Below, in pieces: positions 33,681-45,682 of a stretch of 64,000 nt of DNA; positions within the stretch are counted from its first letter, which is position 1; every line of letters starts with the position of its first letter. The stretch is from NCBI RefSeq assembly GCF_017654505.1, contig NC_054553.1, positions 12,699,049 to 12,763,048 of the forward strand. The letters are read 5' to 3'. The DNA is from Polyodon spathula. Lineage: Eukaryota > Chordata > Actinopteri > Acipenseriformes > Polyodontidae. The notes below the pieces were generated by a model. The model saw nothing but the letters and a program-made list of their open reading frames with translations, was not told the DNA's origin and made no database searches. The position numbers were made by a program, and so were the translations under genes.

Positions 33681-36418
33681 AAATAAACAAAAGATAAAAG
33701 AAACTTTCCACATGCAGTTCTTGGCACTTTCTCTAGTTCCAGAAATGCACATATGCTCACCAAATGATAAGATCGCCATATGCACCTGCTGCATAGGCCT
33801 TTTTAGAGCCTGCCTTTGTTCAGATGGGAATAATTGGGCTCTTAAGTCCTAACCAAGTGGAATAGCACTAAATCTTTGTTTAATTTTGTGGGTCTGTTAT
33901 GTCATTAAGGCATGACAAAGAAAATAAATATAACAAATATAACTAGGCTTGCTACTATCCGATTTTAATTTTTTTTTCCAAATTGATGATTAATACTGAC
34001 GTTTATTTTTTAAAGATTAATACTGACGTTTATTTTTTAAAGAATTTACCGTTATTTTTCCATTAAAAGTTGCAAGCTTAAATATAACTAAAGTATATTA
34101 CAAATCTAGTTGAATTTATTTAGCCCTAGTCACTTACAAGGGTTTGAATACTTTCACTCTTTAAACTGACCTCTTTCTGGTGTATTTTTTTACAGTTGTT
34201 TATATTGTGTTTAGGGATGTTTTTAGGGGGTCCCTAAACCCCCCATCCATTCCAGACCTCCCAATCTTTAATGCCTTTTTACACCTGTACACCACTCCCA
34301 GTCACCCACCATTAACAGACTTATCAAAATAACAGGTATGTTCACACATGACTTTCACAGGGAGGCTACCCCCCTCCTAAATGATGCCACTGCATACCCT
34401 TGTTAATCAGTACACTGAAGGGGCACTAGGCATGCTGTTTGTCTACATGACTTAGTTTCTTAAAATGTTTACTTTAGGGGTGGGGGATGAACGACGACAC
34501 ACCAGCTGGATTCATTCACCGATAAAGGAGGCTAGCATTGTATTCTATAATATAATACAGTACAAGCTGACATATTTCAGAGATCATCATGTGGGCTTCA
34601 ATTCCTCTGGTTTTTGTACAGGTGTACATTTTTTTAAAGCAATTTGTTGTCTGTTTCAGTCTGTTTGTAAAGTTTTCAGAAGTTCGACGTGTGACTCTCT
34701 TTACACACCTTCCTCCATCACAGCGAGCTGGAGAGACTGGATCTAACTGGATTTAACAGTCCCATTACTGACGTGGGTCTGCTGCTGACGGTGGATTCGA
34801 GCAGGACTGATTTCATATCACTTTCAGCTAGGTCCCAGTGACTTCATTATCATGTGCACATGTACTTCCTAATTTATTCGGACTGCAGAGTGCTGCAGTG
34901 TCTCCTACCCATAACAAGTCACTGTTTAACCTGTGTAGCTAGCACTACTGTACCATTTATAGATACTTAAATGACTAAACAAAGTGTAAAAGTAAAATCA
35001 TGAGAAACTTTCAAGAACGACTGAATGTGAACGTACGTGGTTTAAAAGTAAAATAATAAGAAATGCTAGATGTGTTCTTTGTATATAAACTAATGGGAAC
35101 TTTTGAACATATTAAAAGTAAAATAATCACACCAGAGTTGACACATTGTGGAAAGCAGTAAAACCAAACTCCAGCATTCAAAAATGGTAAAAACGTATAA
35201 TAAAGGGCCTTGAAAATACTATATATACTAAATACTATACTCCAAAGAATAGAGGGACAGATGAATAAAGATGAATGGCAGTATTCATTTCCCATTTTAC
35301 CCCATCAGACACCCCACTCACTGAATATCCTGGTATCCCCTGTGGGTTTATATTGCTGTTTAATAGCTCTGAAATCTTTGAACTGACTTGCATGACATCA
35401 CTGGAGTAAGTGACTAAGCCTTTCAATTGCATGTGAATATGAAAGGTCAGGATGGGTGAGGAATCAGGTTGCGTGCATGTTTTCTTTTTAAATGCAGGCT
35501 CTATTAGGAGCATGATGAATAGATTGACCATTTCTTTTTAGATTGACACAATATGCACAGCTCAATTCAATTAGCATTTCATTTGCACCTGGGTCCTCCT
35601 AATACAGTATAAAAACAGTCAAATGGTCTTTAATCACTCTTATAGTTTTATTATTGAGAACTTCTGAAGCTGTTAGTCTTTCAGAACTTAATAAACAGTG
35701 AAACAAGAGCAAAAAAGACTTTCAGAGGACACTAGAAGAATTGTTTCATATGGTGGTCATATAGACTGTCACCTTTATACATTTATTTATTCATTTTGCT
35801 GATTTATTTTGCTAACAGCTTTAATGCAAAGTGTTCATATTGGTTGTGATTTATTATGATACACATGTAAACTGCGCTCAAATAAACCGTGCGTCTTGTA
35901 TATAATATGCACCGTCTACAGCGTGCAGCAATGCTTCTAAAATCTGTTAAAAAGTGCAGTTGATATTGTGAAATTACGGTATGTGTTTAATTTATGTGTA
36001 GGTACTCCTGAAGGCACAAATGTTCCCAGATTGCATTGCAGCCAAGGGACTACAGATTGGGTTCCAGGGTACTAAAGGGGTGATGGGGTTTGAAGTCTCA
36101 TATTAAATTGCAACGAGGCCCTTAGTGACATCCCTGGTATAAGAGATTTTAGCTTTAGTTAGGCTTGGGCACATCTGCATTCTATCTGTACATTATTTGT
36201 GAGGCTCTGTCCAGACTTACAGTCTCTCTCAAAGACAGTGCACTGCAATGCTTAATCTCATTAATCTTGACATCAAAATCTGAGTATGAGACAGTTGGGA
36301 GAAAAATGTACAGTGACAGCCGCTTCATGACACCACTGGTTAATTGTATCAGCTGCATATTGTAATCAATAATTGCATTCCATAATGGCTCACCTACTAA
36401 AACATGTATGTCAGTAAC
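33681..36418. other. non-coding stretch with a small tandem duplication
   Basis: A 28-30 bp unit (TTAATACTGACGTTTATTTT plus TTAAAGA) is duplicated at about 33990-34046. Nothing else is recognised. Confidence 0.45.
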
Positions 36419-36634
36419 ATCCACTCCCCGCCACGGCTGTAAAATCAAAATCAGAGCTATCATCATCCATTCCCCACCACTGATGCAAAATCAGAGCTAT
36501 CATCATCCACTCCCCACCATTGCTGCAAAATCTAAATCAGAGCTATCACTATACACTCCTTACCACGGCTGTAAAATCAAAATCAGAGCTATCATTATAC
36601 ACTTCGCACCACGGCTGTAAAATCAAAATCAGAT
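36419..36634. repeat. 46-bp minisatellite, left part (5 units)
   Basis: Units read close to CCACTCCCCGCCACGGCTGT plus AAAATCAAAATCAGAGCTAT plus CATTAT. Spacing is 46 bp except for one 40-bp unit that lost six bases. The array breaks at 36634 and resumes at 37949 after an LTR. Confidence 0.95.
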
Positions 36635-36638
36635 CGAC

Positions 36639-37948
36639 TGTCACAAGTGATGATTTTTAGTATATGTATTGAGTTTTCTTTTTTTTAAATGTGTAGAATC
36701 TGTTCTCCCCAAACTGTGATTTTTTTTTCTCCTGTGCACAGTGGCTGGTGGTTAGGTGCAGCACTTTTGCCCCAGTAATAGGAAGTCCCACCTGCATGAA
36801 GCCATAGCCAATGGCCAAGCTGGGGGGGACTATAAAAAGTGCAGGAATTGAGCACCGACAGAGTTGGAGAACAGGAAGGACCTGGAGAGTTGGAAGACAA
36901 GAAGAACCTGGAGAGTTGGAGGACACGAAGAACCTGGGGAGTGTGTGCAGGAAGAGCACACAGCTGCAGGAATACTTCTGTGAGGGGATTCGCTGGGATT
37001 TATCGAGAGCGGATTGGAATTTGAAGAATCTTGTGGCGTGGGACAGACTGGGACAGAGAACACACGAGAGGAACGGGTTTGGAAGTTTTATTTATTTTTT
37101 CTGTGATTGGGACATAACAGGGTGCGTTGTTTTTTTTCTTTGTTTCTTTTTGGCAGCTTTCACAAAGACGTTTTTTCTTTCTTTTGTAGTCACTTTGTTA
37201 AGATTAAACACGTTTAGGATATTTTAGTTTTCTTTTTTTTATTCGCGAGGTAACTTTCATAGGGAACTTGTGCCCTCTTTCAGTGGACTGAGCAGAGTGG
37301 GTCCAGCTGGTTCTGGATTGGAACTTGTGACTCTTCCTGGTCAAACTATTGTTAGGGGGCAGGTGGCTGTGAGAGAGAGTTAGGGTTAGGCCATCCTCCT
37401 TTTTTTAATTAACGTCCCATTGAATGTGAACTGTTCGGGAGGTCGTGACGAGGTTTTCAGGTGTTGATGGTCGACCGATGACAGAGGGTTCCAGTGAGAT
37501 GGAGTTCCCCCGTGGTGAGTGGGAATCAACACCAGAGGGACAGCGGCAGTAGAGTGAGTCAAGGAGGATCTTGGGCGGGAGGGTGTTGGGGTCCACCTTC
37601 CCCATTGGATCCTTCTTTTTCAGGAAGGGACGATCACTTTTTTTATATAATTTTTTTAGATTACCGACAGGAGAGGACTTCCAAGTGTGCTGTGCTTTGT
37701 GTGTTCTTGTTTTTTTTATTGTGTGCTGTGGCTTCTTTATATTTCCTTGTACCCTGTTGAGAACAATAAAACCTGTTTTACCTAGTACTGACTCATTGTG
37801 TGTGTGTGGGAACACGGGGATTTAAGAACCTAACCCGGGCAATATTTTCTATTAGCAAACAAGGTTCTTGCCTTATAAAAACAACGTGGTGTAGTTAGCA
37901 GCTACTTAGGCATTATCAAAGCCTTCACGGGTCAGCCCAACCGCGACA
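36639..37948 (+). mobile_element. 1.3-kb LTR-like insertion in the minisatellite
   Basis: Runs from TGTCACAAGTG to CCGCGACA, a TG...CA block of 1310 bp. It has CCAAT (about 36808), a TATA box CTATAAAAAG (36829-36838) and a polyadenylation signal AATAAA (about 37765) followed by a GT-rich stretch (GTGTGTGTG, about 37798). This is the layout of a plus-orientation solo LTR. Just after the TATA box lie about three copies of a 27-bp GAGTTGGA...GAACCTGG repeat (36860-36945). No clear target duplication is seen: the left junction is CAGATCGAC and the right is CTATCATT. The small frames inside (up to 138 codons) show no retroviral domain. Confidence 0.65.
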
Positions 37949-38096
37949 CTATCATTATCCACTCCGCACCACGGCTGCAAAATCAAAATCAAAGCTATCA
38001 TTATACACTCCGCACCACAGCTGTAAAATAAAAATCAGAGCTATCATTATCCACTCCGCACCACGGCTGTAAAATAAAAATCAGAGCTATCATTAT
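37949..38096. repeat. 46-bp minisatellite, right part (3 units)
   Basis: Three further units of the array at 36419-36634, in the same orientation and phase class. Confidence 0.95.
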
Positions 38097-39997
38097 CATT
38101 AGTTGATAACCATGACATAAGGTATGTACAGAATAGAGCAAAAGAAGAATTAGCAATGAAATGTCTCTTACAATTTGATAGACAATTCTCCAGATGTGTG
38201 CAAAAAATGTTAGGGTGACATACCAGAGGATGGATGCATGAACAGACAGCTATGTGTATCTCCACTACTTTAAATCCTGTTCTCGCCAAGTTGCCCATCT
38301 TGGCAGTCCACAGGGATTGCTGTATTAGCCGCTGAACTCCAGTTTGCCAAGGAGGACAATAGTTTGAAGATACAGTAATTCATCTCATTGACTCCCCTGC
38401 TCAGACTCCCCACAAGTCCAGATGGATTTCCCAGGCTAGGCTTTCATCTCTAGGGTTCAGAAGTGATTCTGCTGGTTTATATTAATGTGCCCTTTGAGGT
38501 TAAAAAAAAAAAATCATGACAGTCTGCCTACCTCTGCACCAATTGTGTGAAATGTTAGACATTAACATCCCTCAAGACACCTTCCAGAGGTATATCCTAC
38601 GCCTTGTTAGGGATGTAATAAACAGTGACACAACTAGATATTAGATAGGGTCTGAATAAAAGGGTCAGGTAGGGTATACACCACGATCTCCTACAATGTA
38701 ACCCAGGCAGACCGTGGCAGTGTGCTGATTAAGTGGAAGCTCCCTGTATGCAGCATTAAGAATACACCTGAAAGGAGCTCTGTATTGACTCAGTCCTTAA
38801 CCCCAGCACAACCTCCTCCTAGATGACTGTTTGTGGTATTCTCTGGCCATGTTTAGCATAGCTAAAGGCTTATAAATCAGCCAGGGTTCCCATTGTAACT
38901 GCTGCGTTCGAACAGTTCTTGAAGCAGTGCTACATTAGCCATTATTGAAGCACAATTGGCCCATTTTGAACATGTTATAATTCAAACCTTTGTGTCTGAT
39001 TTGGCTGCGTTTAAAGAATTAGACCTCAGAGATAGGAATAATTGCACCCTATTTGGTTCACACTGTTTCATTTCCATAATGTAACAATTACTGATTTGTC
39101 TTCTTTTCTAATGTATCATGCAAATAAAGTATTTTAAGGCAGCCTTACATCTAGAGAGCACAAGCAGTTGTTTTTCAAATGTGTCCTTTAAGAGAGGGAA
39201 GGATTACAAATGTCATGTGCATATCATTATAGTAAATCTACAGTTCTTCTCTTACATAGTTGAAACCTCAGTGGTTATGGATGGTAGCCAGTGTAAAGGT
39301 TGTGGTTATGATTACACATTTAAAAAATGAACAACTGAAAGAATTAGCAGGGTTTTCTAACAGATTTGACTAATAGAAGCATTTACTGGATTGCAGCTTT
39401 ATAAGAGTGAAGATTTATAATATTCTAGAGGTAAAAAGATGCTGCTACTTGATTATTTTCATGCAACACTTTGCATATTAAGCTTTACGGTGCCTTCTGT
39501 CTGTGTGGTTTCAGAGCTCAACAGCATGAATTACCTTGAGCATTGTATAAATTAAATATATTGCACAGGCAGAGCTCACTAAAGTTGAGTTGTTGAAACG
39601 TTATACAGCTGTTACTGTCACTGTCGATATCTGAAGTAGACTACTACTCTAAAATATTACTGATATCAGGAATAACGATTTCAAATATATCTCATACTAT
39701 GAAATGTGAGAGAAAACATTTTTGATTTCCATATGGTTGATACTAGTTGAGAAATTGCAGATATCACAATACACATGGTTGGTATCGGACTGCACTTTTG
39801 ATCGGACTGCACTTTTTTGGATTTACTTTAAATTAAGCTGCTGATTATTTGATTATAAAGTAAAACTGTAAAAAAAAATTAAGTAGACAAACATTTCTGC
39901 TAGTGTCTTCTTAAGTGTTTAATATATAGCTAGTGTTGTTCTCAGCGCCACTAGAGAATCATAGTAAATGGAAAGAACAATAACAACCTGCATGGCT
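38097..39997. other. non-coding stretch, nothing recognised
   Basis: No gene or repeat family recognised up to the TA duplication of the next Tc1 element. Confidence 0.45.
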
Positions 39998-39999
39998 TA

Positions 40000-41376
40000 C
40001 AGTAGCTCTCAAAAGTATTCACCCCCCTTGGACTTTTCCACATTTTATTGTGTTACAACATGGAATCAACATGGATTTAATTAGGAGTTTTTGCCACTGA
40101 TCAACACAAAAAAAGTCCATAATGTCAAAGTGAAAAATAAAATCTACAAATTGTTCTAAACTGAAAAATAAAATCTACAAAGTATTCACTTTTCTATGAC
40201 GCACCTAAATAAGCTCTGGTGCAATCAGTTGTCTTTAGAAGTCACATAATTAGTTGAATGGAGTCCACTTGTGTGCAATTAAGGTGTTTCACATGATTTC
40301 AAGTTAAATACACCTGTCTCTGGGAGGTCCCATAGTTCGTTTCTACATTTCCTAACAAAAACTACATCATGAAGACGAAGGAACGTTCAACGCAAATCCG
40401 GAATAAGGCTCTTCAAAAGCACCAATCAGGGGTAGGATATAAGAACATTGCCAAGGCATTGAATATCCCCTGGAGCACAGTAAAGTCCATTATTAAGAAA
40501 TGGAGAGAATATGGCACAACTTTGAATCTGTCCAGAACAGGCCGTCCTCAAAAACTGAGTATCCGGGCGAGAAGAGCACTAGTCAGGGAGGCCACCAAGA
40601 GGCCTATGGCAACTCTAAAGGAGTTACAGGGTTTCATTGCTGAGCTGGGAGACACTGTGCGTACTAGAACAATAGCCTGGGTGCTTCACAAAACTGGCCT
40701 TTATTGGAGAGTGGCAAAAAGAAAGCCATTGTTGAAAAAAAACTCACATGCGTCAGGGCCTGGAAAGCTCGTGAAGATAGAGGGCAAAATGGATCCAGCA
40801 AAGTACAAAGAAATCCTGGAGGAAAACCTGCTGAAGTCTGCAAGAGACCTGGGACTTGGGAGAAGATTAATCTTCCAGCAGGACAATGATCCCAAACATA
40901 CAGCCAAAGCAACACTGGGGTTGCTTAAAAACAAAAAGGTCAATGTCCTGGAGTGGCCCATTCAAAGCCTGGACCTCAATGTGGAAAGGGTTGAAAATTG
41001 CTGTTCACCAAAGGTCCCCATCCAACTTGATGGAGCTTGAGCAATTTTTCAAAGAAGAATGGACAAAAATTGCAGTGTCCAGATGTGCAAAGCTGGTAAA
41101 GACTTATCCAAATAGACTCATGGCTGTAATTGCTGCCAAAGGTGCCTCTACCAAATATTGACTCAAGGGGGTGAATACTTATGCAATCAATTATTTTCTG
41201 TTTTGTATTTGCAATTAATTTAGAACAATTTGTAGATTTTATTTTTCACTTTGACATTATGGACTTTTTTTGTGTTGATTAGTGGCAAAACCTAATTAAA
41301 TCCATGTTGATTCCATGTTGTAATACAATAAAATGTGGAAAAGTCCAAGGGGTGCGAATACTTTTGAGAGCCACTG
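40000..41376 (+). mobile_element. Tc1/mariner element, both ends present, inactive
   Basis: The outer ends are CAGTAGCTCTCAAAAGTATT and the inverse AATACTTTTGAGAGCCACTG, flanked by TA (39998-39999 and 41377-41378). The inverted repeats pair for about 160 bp (40000-40160 and 41218-41376). A duplicated CTGAAAAATAAAATCTACAA segment follows the left repeat near 40160. Element length is 1377 bp, shorter than a full copy because of internal deletions in the transposase. Confidence 0.92.
40369..41161 (+). pseudogene. Tc1-type transposase with two catalytic lesions
   Basis: The N-terminus MKTKERSTQIRNKALQKHQS and both DNA-binding subdomains with the GRPQK hook are intact. After RKPLLKKNSHASGPGKLV, roughly 80-90 codons are missing without loss of frame, including the first catalytic Asp (the WSDET segment). 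The second Asp survives (QQDNDPKH, 40882). At about 40980 a short deletion removes the PIEN codons with the catalytic Glu and shifts the frame; the C-terminus (IAVHQ...STKY) continues in another frame to 41161. It is dead, but the terminal repeats could still be substrates in trans. Confidence 0.9.
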
Positions 41377-41378
41377 TA

Positions 41379-42319
41379 TGACTGGCATTTGTCTGTATGT
41401 CACATTTACACTTTTCCATGTACAGTATCTGTTGAACCGCTTATCCAATCGTCAGCAAACTTGGTATTAACATTATTTAGCATAAGTCATTGCGAATAAC
41501 CGTTTATGGGGATCTATGGTGATGTCTGTCTGTCTGTACATCCTTATTTCTGTAGGTAACCAACATTTTTGCATAGAACCGCTTATAAAATTGAGATGAA
41601 ACATTGCATTGCTATTTCTAATTCTATTTCATCATACACTTATCTCTAATTAAGAATTTACAGCCATGGCGGGGGATGTATAGAACTGACATTTTTTGTA
41701 CAGCCTTCAAAATTCAAATTGTTTTTTGATGGATGCATTGATACAGAAGTCATTGAAAAACCTCTTTACTAATCTGCTGGCACAATTGCTGACTCGTGGA
41801 GGGTAGACCCAGTGAGCAAAGCTGGGACCGGCTATGTCACTTTGATGTGTTAAATAGTGAGATAGATATTAAATGTCCCTTGGGGGAGATTAGTTTTAAT
41901 TATATTTCTTGTAAAAAAAAAAAACAGGACTACTTTGAACAATCCTTCTGGCAGTCCAGACTGATGACAACAATCAAGCACTCGTAGACTGCATGGCTCT
42001 TAACCATTAATAAATGGTTTAATAGCTGCAGTGAATGTGTGGTCATTATTCTAATAGAGTTCAGACTATATTTTAGGTTTGCTGAAAATACTTCATGGTG
42101 ACTATGTAAAGGTGGGTAGTAGTACCTTAGGGAGACAGCAATGAAATTTGGTAAGTTGTAACTTCCACTGTGACCCATGGGGACACTATGCATAAGGTTA
42201 ATTTACATAAAGTTGCAATAACTAGCTTCCGTGTTATATAAAAAAGCAACCCTTAGTTAGTCAGATCCAGTAAGTTAAACACGCCGACCTTGGAACAGAG
42301 AAAAAGCCCTGTGTGTAAT
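41379..42319. other. non-coding stretch, nothing recognised
   Basis: No gene or repeat family recognised. GTCTGTCTGTCTGT-type short tracts occur near 41400-41540. Confidence 0.45.
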
Positions 42320-43196
42320 TGTGACAGGACAGCGCAACCAGGAAGGGAGTCTCAGCCACAGAAGTTGCAGGTCTCAAAACACTAATGTGCACTTTATTTA
42401 CAAATACAAATGAACGACACACTAAACTAAACAAAACACATTAACAAAGCAACAGACACAAGGGCCAAAAGAAAAGGTCTACAAAAACACTCATGAATGT
42501 AAACAAACAAACGAGATGGGACAGCATGGAACACGAAACAATTTCACCTTTACCTTCACCTTCACCTTCACCTTCACAGTCACCTTTCACCTTCACATTC
42601 ACCTTCACATTCCGCCTTCTACCTTCTGCCTTTCGCATTCACCTTCACCTTCACCGTTCACCTTCACCTCAACCTTCACCTTCACCTTTCACCTTCACCT
42701 TCATCTTATACCTTCACCTTTCACCTTCACCTTCGCCTCCACCGTTCACCTTCATCTTCACCTTCACCTTCACAGTCACCTTTCACCTTCACATTCACCT
42801 TCACATTCCGCCTTCTACCTTCCGCCTTTTGCATTCACCTTCACCTTCACCTTTCACCTTCACCTTCATCTTATATCTTCACCTTTCACCTTCACCTTTG
42901 CCTTCACTATTCACCTTTCACCTTTGCCTTCGCCTTCACCTTCACGTTCACCTTCACCTTCACCTTTCAATGTTCACCTTTTACCAACATCAACTCGAGT
43001 AATTCCTTTTAACTAACACCTGTGATCACCCTATTTATACACCTGTGTCTGGAGCCTTAATTAATCATTAAGGCTCCAGCCACATTCCCACGTGTTTCGA
43101 CAGGGAGAAATTTAACCCCTCCTTGCCAACCCATTATTCACCACACCAACCCGTACACATGTGCACCAGCAGGGCTTTCCCTGTCACACTGTCACA
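42320..43196 (-). mobile_element. solo LTR with perfect TSD, expanded by hexamer repeats
   Basis: Starts TGTGACAGGAC, ends ACTGTCACA, and is flanked by GTAAT on both sides (42315-42319 and 43197-43201). On the minus strand a TATA box GTGTATAAATAGG (plus about 43030-43042) has a palindrome CTGGAGCCTTAATTAA...AAGGCTCCAG (43051-43081) directly upstream. An AATAAA-type signal lies downstream (plus about 42392). About half of the LTR is a CACCTT-type repeat array between the two signals. No internal retroelement sequence is present. Confidence 0.85.
42541..42985. repeat. (TTCACC)n hexamer array with higher-order copies
   Basis: Dozens of TTCACC/TTTCACC units with GCCTT and ATTC variants. Two larger blocks repeat, for example CATTCCGCCTTCTACCTTC near 42608 and again near 42805. 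The purine-free strand gives stop-free frames of about 170 codons, which are artefacts. Confidence 0.95.
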
Positions 43197-43201
43197 GTAA
43201 T

Positions 43202-44399
43202 TATTGACTTTTTCCAATAAGGCTCGGGGGAATTTAAGCTCAGCATTGGAGACTCAGAGACTCTTCTGCAGAAGATCAGGGAATCTCTGTCTCAATCACA
43301 CTGATTCACTTGTCCTTTAAAATAAAGCTAAGCAAGACAGGTGTCAGAATGTGATTGAGATCTTGTCATTTGTTTCTATTTCCTCAAACTGTCAGGGAGG
43401 CAGGCAGTAAGGCAGTGTCCCAGCCGCTTACTGTGTTGTGTGATACACTCGTTACGGATTTTGAACCCTGTCAGTGACATGAGGTTAAAGCTCTATAGTC
43501 ATGCCTGCAGACAATGGGTTTTGCCCAGTTGTTAAGATGCTTGCTTGTGGTGTGCTTGGTGGACTGTTTGTGCCAAGCCTCCTCCCTGTTACAGAAGGAA
43601 AGCTTCAATCTGTTTCACAAATAACAGGTTTCATAATGTTTCAGTGAGTATTTTGCTCTCTCCTCAAAATGAAAAGCTGAAAACAAAGGGCACTGATTCA
43701 GATGCATTGCCTTAATCCTTTAGGATGTGTGAGGCAGTGAACTTATTCAGAGCTCTTTGCTGGCTCCTTTGTACAGGTGGTCTTTTAAATAGCTTTATCC
43801 AGGTCTGACCCTGAACCCTGTTTTTTTATTCTGATTCATGGTGAATGTATCAGTATTCAGATATTTGAATTACTGAATTAAGTCAGATTTAATTCACAGA
43901 ACCCTGACTAAATCCCATTTCATCCCATTGTGTCTCTTTGGGAAAGCCACCTAAGCAGTTTATGTATTTTTATTTACATTAATCCAAGTTATATTTAAAG
44001 TGTATTTAATTATTTATTCAATTTACCGTCGTCCATATTGGCTGTACACTTTACCCAATTGGGCTTAAGTAGATCAAATAACTGTGGATATAGAAGCTTA
44101 TGGCAACTATCTGAATGGATCTTGTCATAAGTAAGTTCCTCTCGATGTAAATGTTGGAAGACCATTCTAGAGGTGTGTTATTATGAATGATTATAAAAAA
44201 CGAGGAAGGTAATACAATATGGAACAAGGCCAGAGAATATTCCAATAAATTACTGTCCAAGCAACAATGCCTAACAAAACACGTTAGACTGTAAGGAAAA
44301 GACAATTGACACACAAAAAGGTTTAATTGACTGCATGATGTTAATTGTTAATTATTTTAATTGAATTACTGGCTTTGCTTTAATCCATTGATATGTGGT
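43202..44399. other. non-coding stretch with one SINE fragment
   Basis: Apart from the SINE piece at 43523-43575, nothing is recognised. Confidence 0.4.
43523..43575 (+). mobile_element. tRNA-derived SINE head fragment
   Basis: GTTAAGATGCTTGCTTGTGG plus TGTGC matches the minus-strand copy at 63645-63722 with few differences. The TGTTAAGATG part resembles an RNA polymerase III A box. Confidence 0.5.
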
Positions 44400-44830
44400 T
44401 GTGGCAAAGCGGTTAACAGTGTGCAGGTGCAAGTGATCAATAAACAGACAGACAATGATAACCTAGGTGCAGTGGCGTTTTATTATTATTATACCTAATG
44501 GCGAAACAGACGTGTCATGCACAAATGATGTATGATTGTGCTCGTTCCAAAAGTGCACGGCAAAAAAAGTGTGTGACTTAAGTGTCATTACACTTTGGTA
44601 AAGCACTGTAAAGTGTGCGCTAATTGGTCTAATTAGTCCCATAGCAACAAACTCGACAGTCATGCAAAATACTTCACGATAGACTTTCATGAAATACCAC
44701 GATACCTCCTCCACTTTTCCCTTATAAAAGAACGCTCTTTTCTGGGAATGTTCGTTCCACCCTGTTGTCCTCCTTTGTAGCGTAAGATTTTTTATTATCA
44801 ATCTGCTTCTCCTGGTGAGGGTCACTGCTA
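44400..44830. mobile_element. possible LTR remnant
   Basis: Begins TGTGGCAAAGCGG, like the LTR start TGTGGCAAAG of the 15-18 kb element. It contains a good TATA box CTTATAAAAGAACG (44721). A right end and a target duplication are not found, and TTTATT near 44482 would fit the opposite orientation. Weak. Confidence 0.25.
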
Positions 44831-45206
44831 AATTATATATAAATTGTATATAGAGGTTTTGATTTATACCAATGCAATGATGTCAGCAGTTTATAACATG
44901 ATGCATTCATTTCAGTATATTATGAATAGGGATGGGATTTAGTCATGATGGTTGCGCGTGTCAAATTGAAACAAATCGTCTCATGCTTCTTTGCTGAACC
45001 TGTGCGCACCAATGCCGCAATATGCTTTTATTAATGACAGTTATTTTATTTTTATTTTTTTCCATGTGAATTTATTCTCCCGCTGTTATTTTTTCCGTGA
45101 TTTTGAACGCATTGATCATGACTGCTCTATGATTTACATCCGAATTTTCCTTGACAAACCCCTAGCCCTAATTATGAACGATGTTTGAGAACTACTAGAT
45201 CATTAT

Positions 45207-45210
45207 TATC

Positions 45211-45240
<30 letters not shown>
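45207..45240. repeat. (AAT)n microsatellite
   Basis: AAT units directly upstream of the Myb/SANT-like frame. Confidence 0.9.
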
Positions 45241-45241
<1 letters not shown>

Positions 45242-45266
45242 AAATAATGTAGCTTTTTTCTCGCAG

Positions 45267-45612
45267 GATGTTTCAAGCTTCCACCCCTTCTGACAGCACG
45301 CAACATCAGGTCCGCTGGATGGATGAGGAAACTTATTCCCTCCTCCAAATTATTGCGGACCTGGGGGTTATGGATGAAATGGATCAACCTCACCAAAGAA
45401 ATGCCACCATTTTCACCAGTATTACCAGTGCTCTGGATGAACTTGGTATAAACAGAACGCTCCTGCAGTTACGAGATAAATTCAAGAAACTGAAATATCT
45501 GTACCTGCAGGATAGACAACGCCTGCAGTCCTCTGGTCAAAGCTCGAGGTCCCAATTTTGGTTCTGAGAGGAAATGCACCAGTTAATAGTTGACCGGCCA
45601 GTGGTAGCGGAA
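45267..45612 (+). pseudogene. Myb/SANT-like (trihelix) domain, interrupted by a stop
   Basis: The frame (ATG at 45268) encodes 99 residues with VRWMDEETYSLLQIIADLG, then IFTSITSALDELGINRTLLQ and LRDKFKKLKYLYLQDRQRL. This is the three-helix pattern of Myb_DNA-bind_4 domains, as in ZSCAN20/29-type or PIF/Harbinger accessory proteins. A TGA at 45565 cuts the protein after QFWF. The frame continues beyond it with EEMHQLIVDRPVVAEL, which matches the position of an FFEEM-like motif after this domain in ZSCAN-type proteins. The ATG lies right after TTTTTTCTCGCAG, a good splice acceptor. It is either a decayed exon or pseudogene, or an exon ending at this TGA. A conserved function is not shown. Confidence 0.55.
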
Positions 45613-45682
45613 CTGTCATGACCATAAAAGCGAGAGCGATCTGTTGTCACGCTTTTCAATTTTTGCTTGTAAATTGCCCCAG

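Noticed and set aside
36811..37227. 138-codon frame in the 1.3-kb LTR-like block
   Set aside because: Lies in the presumed leader with a 27-bp repeat; no retroviral or cellular domain seen.
42493..43016. About 170-codon frames rich in Thr, Phe, His and Leu
   Set aside because: Translation of the TTCACC array inside the solo LTR.
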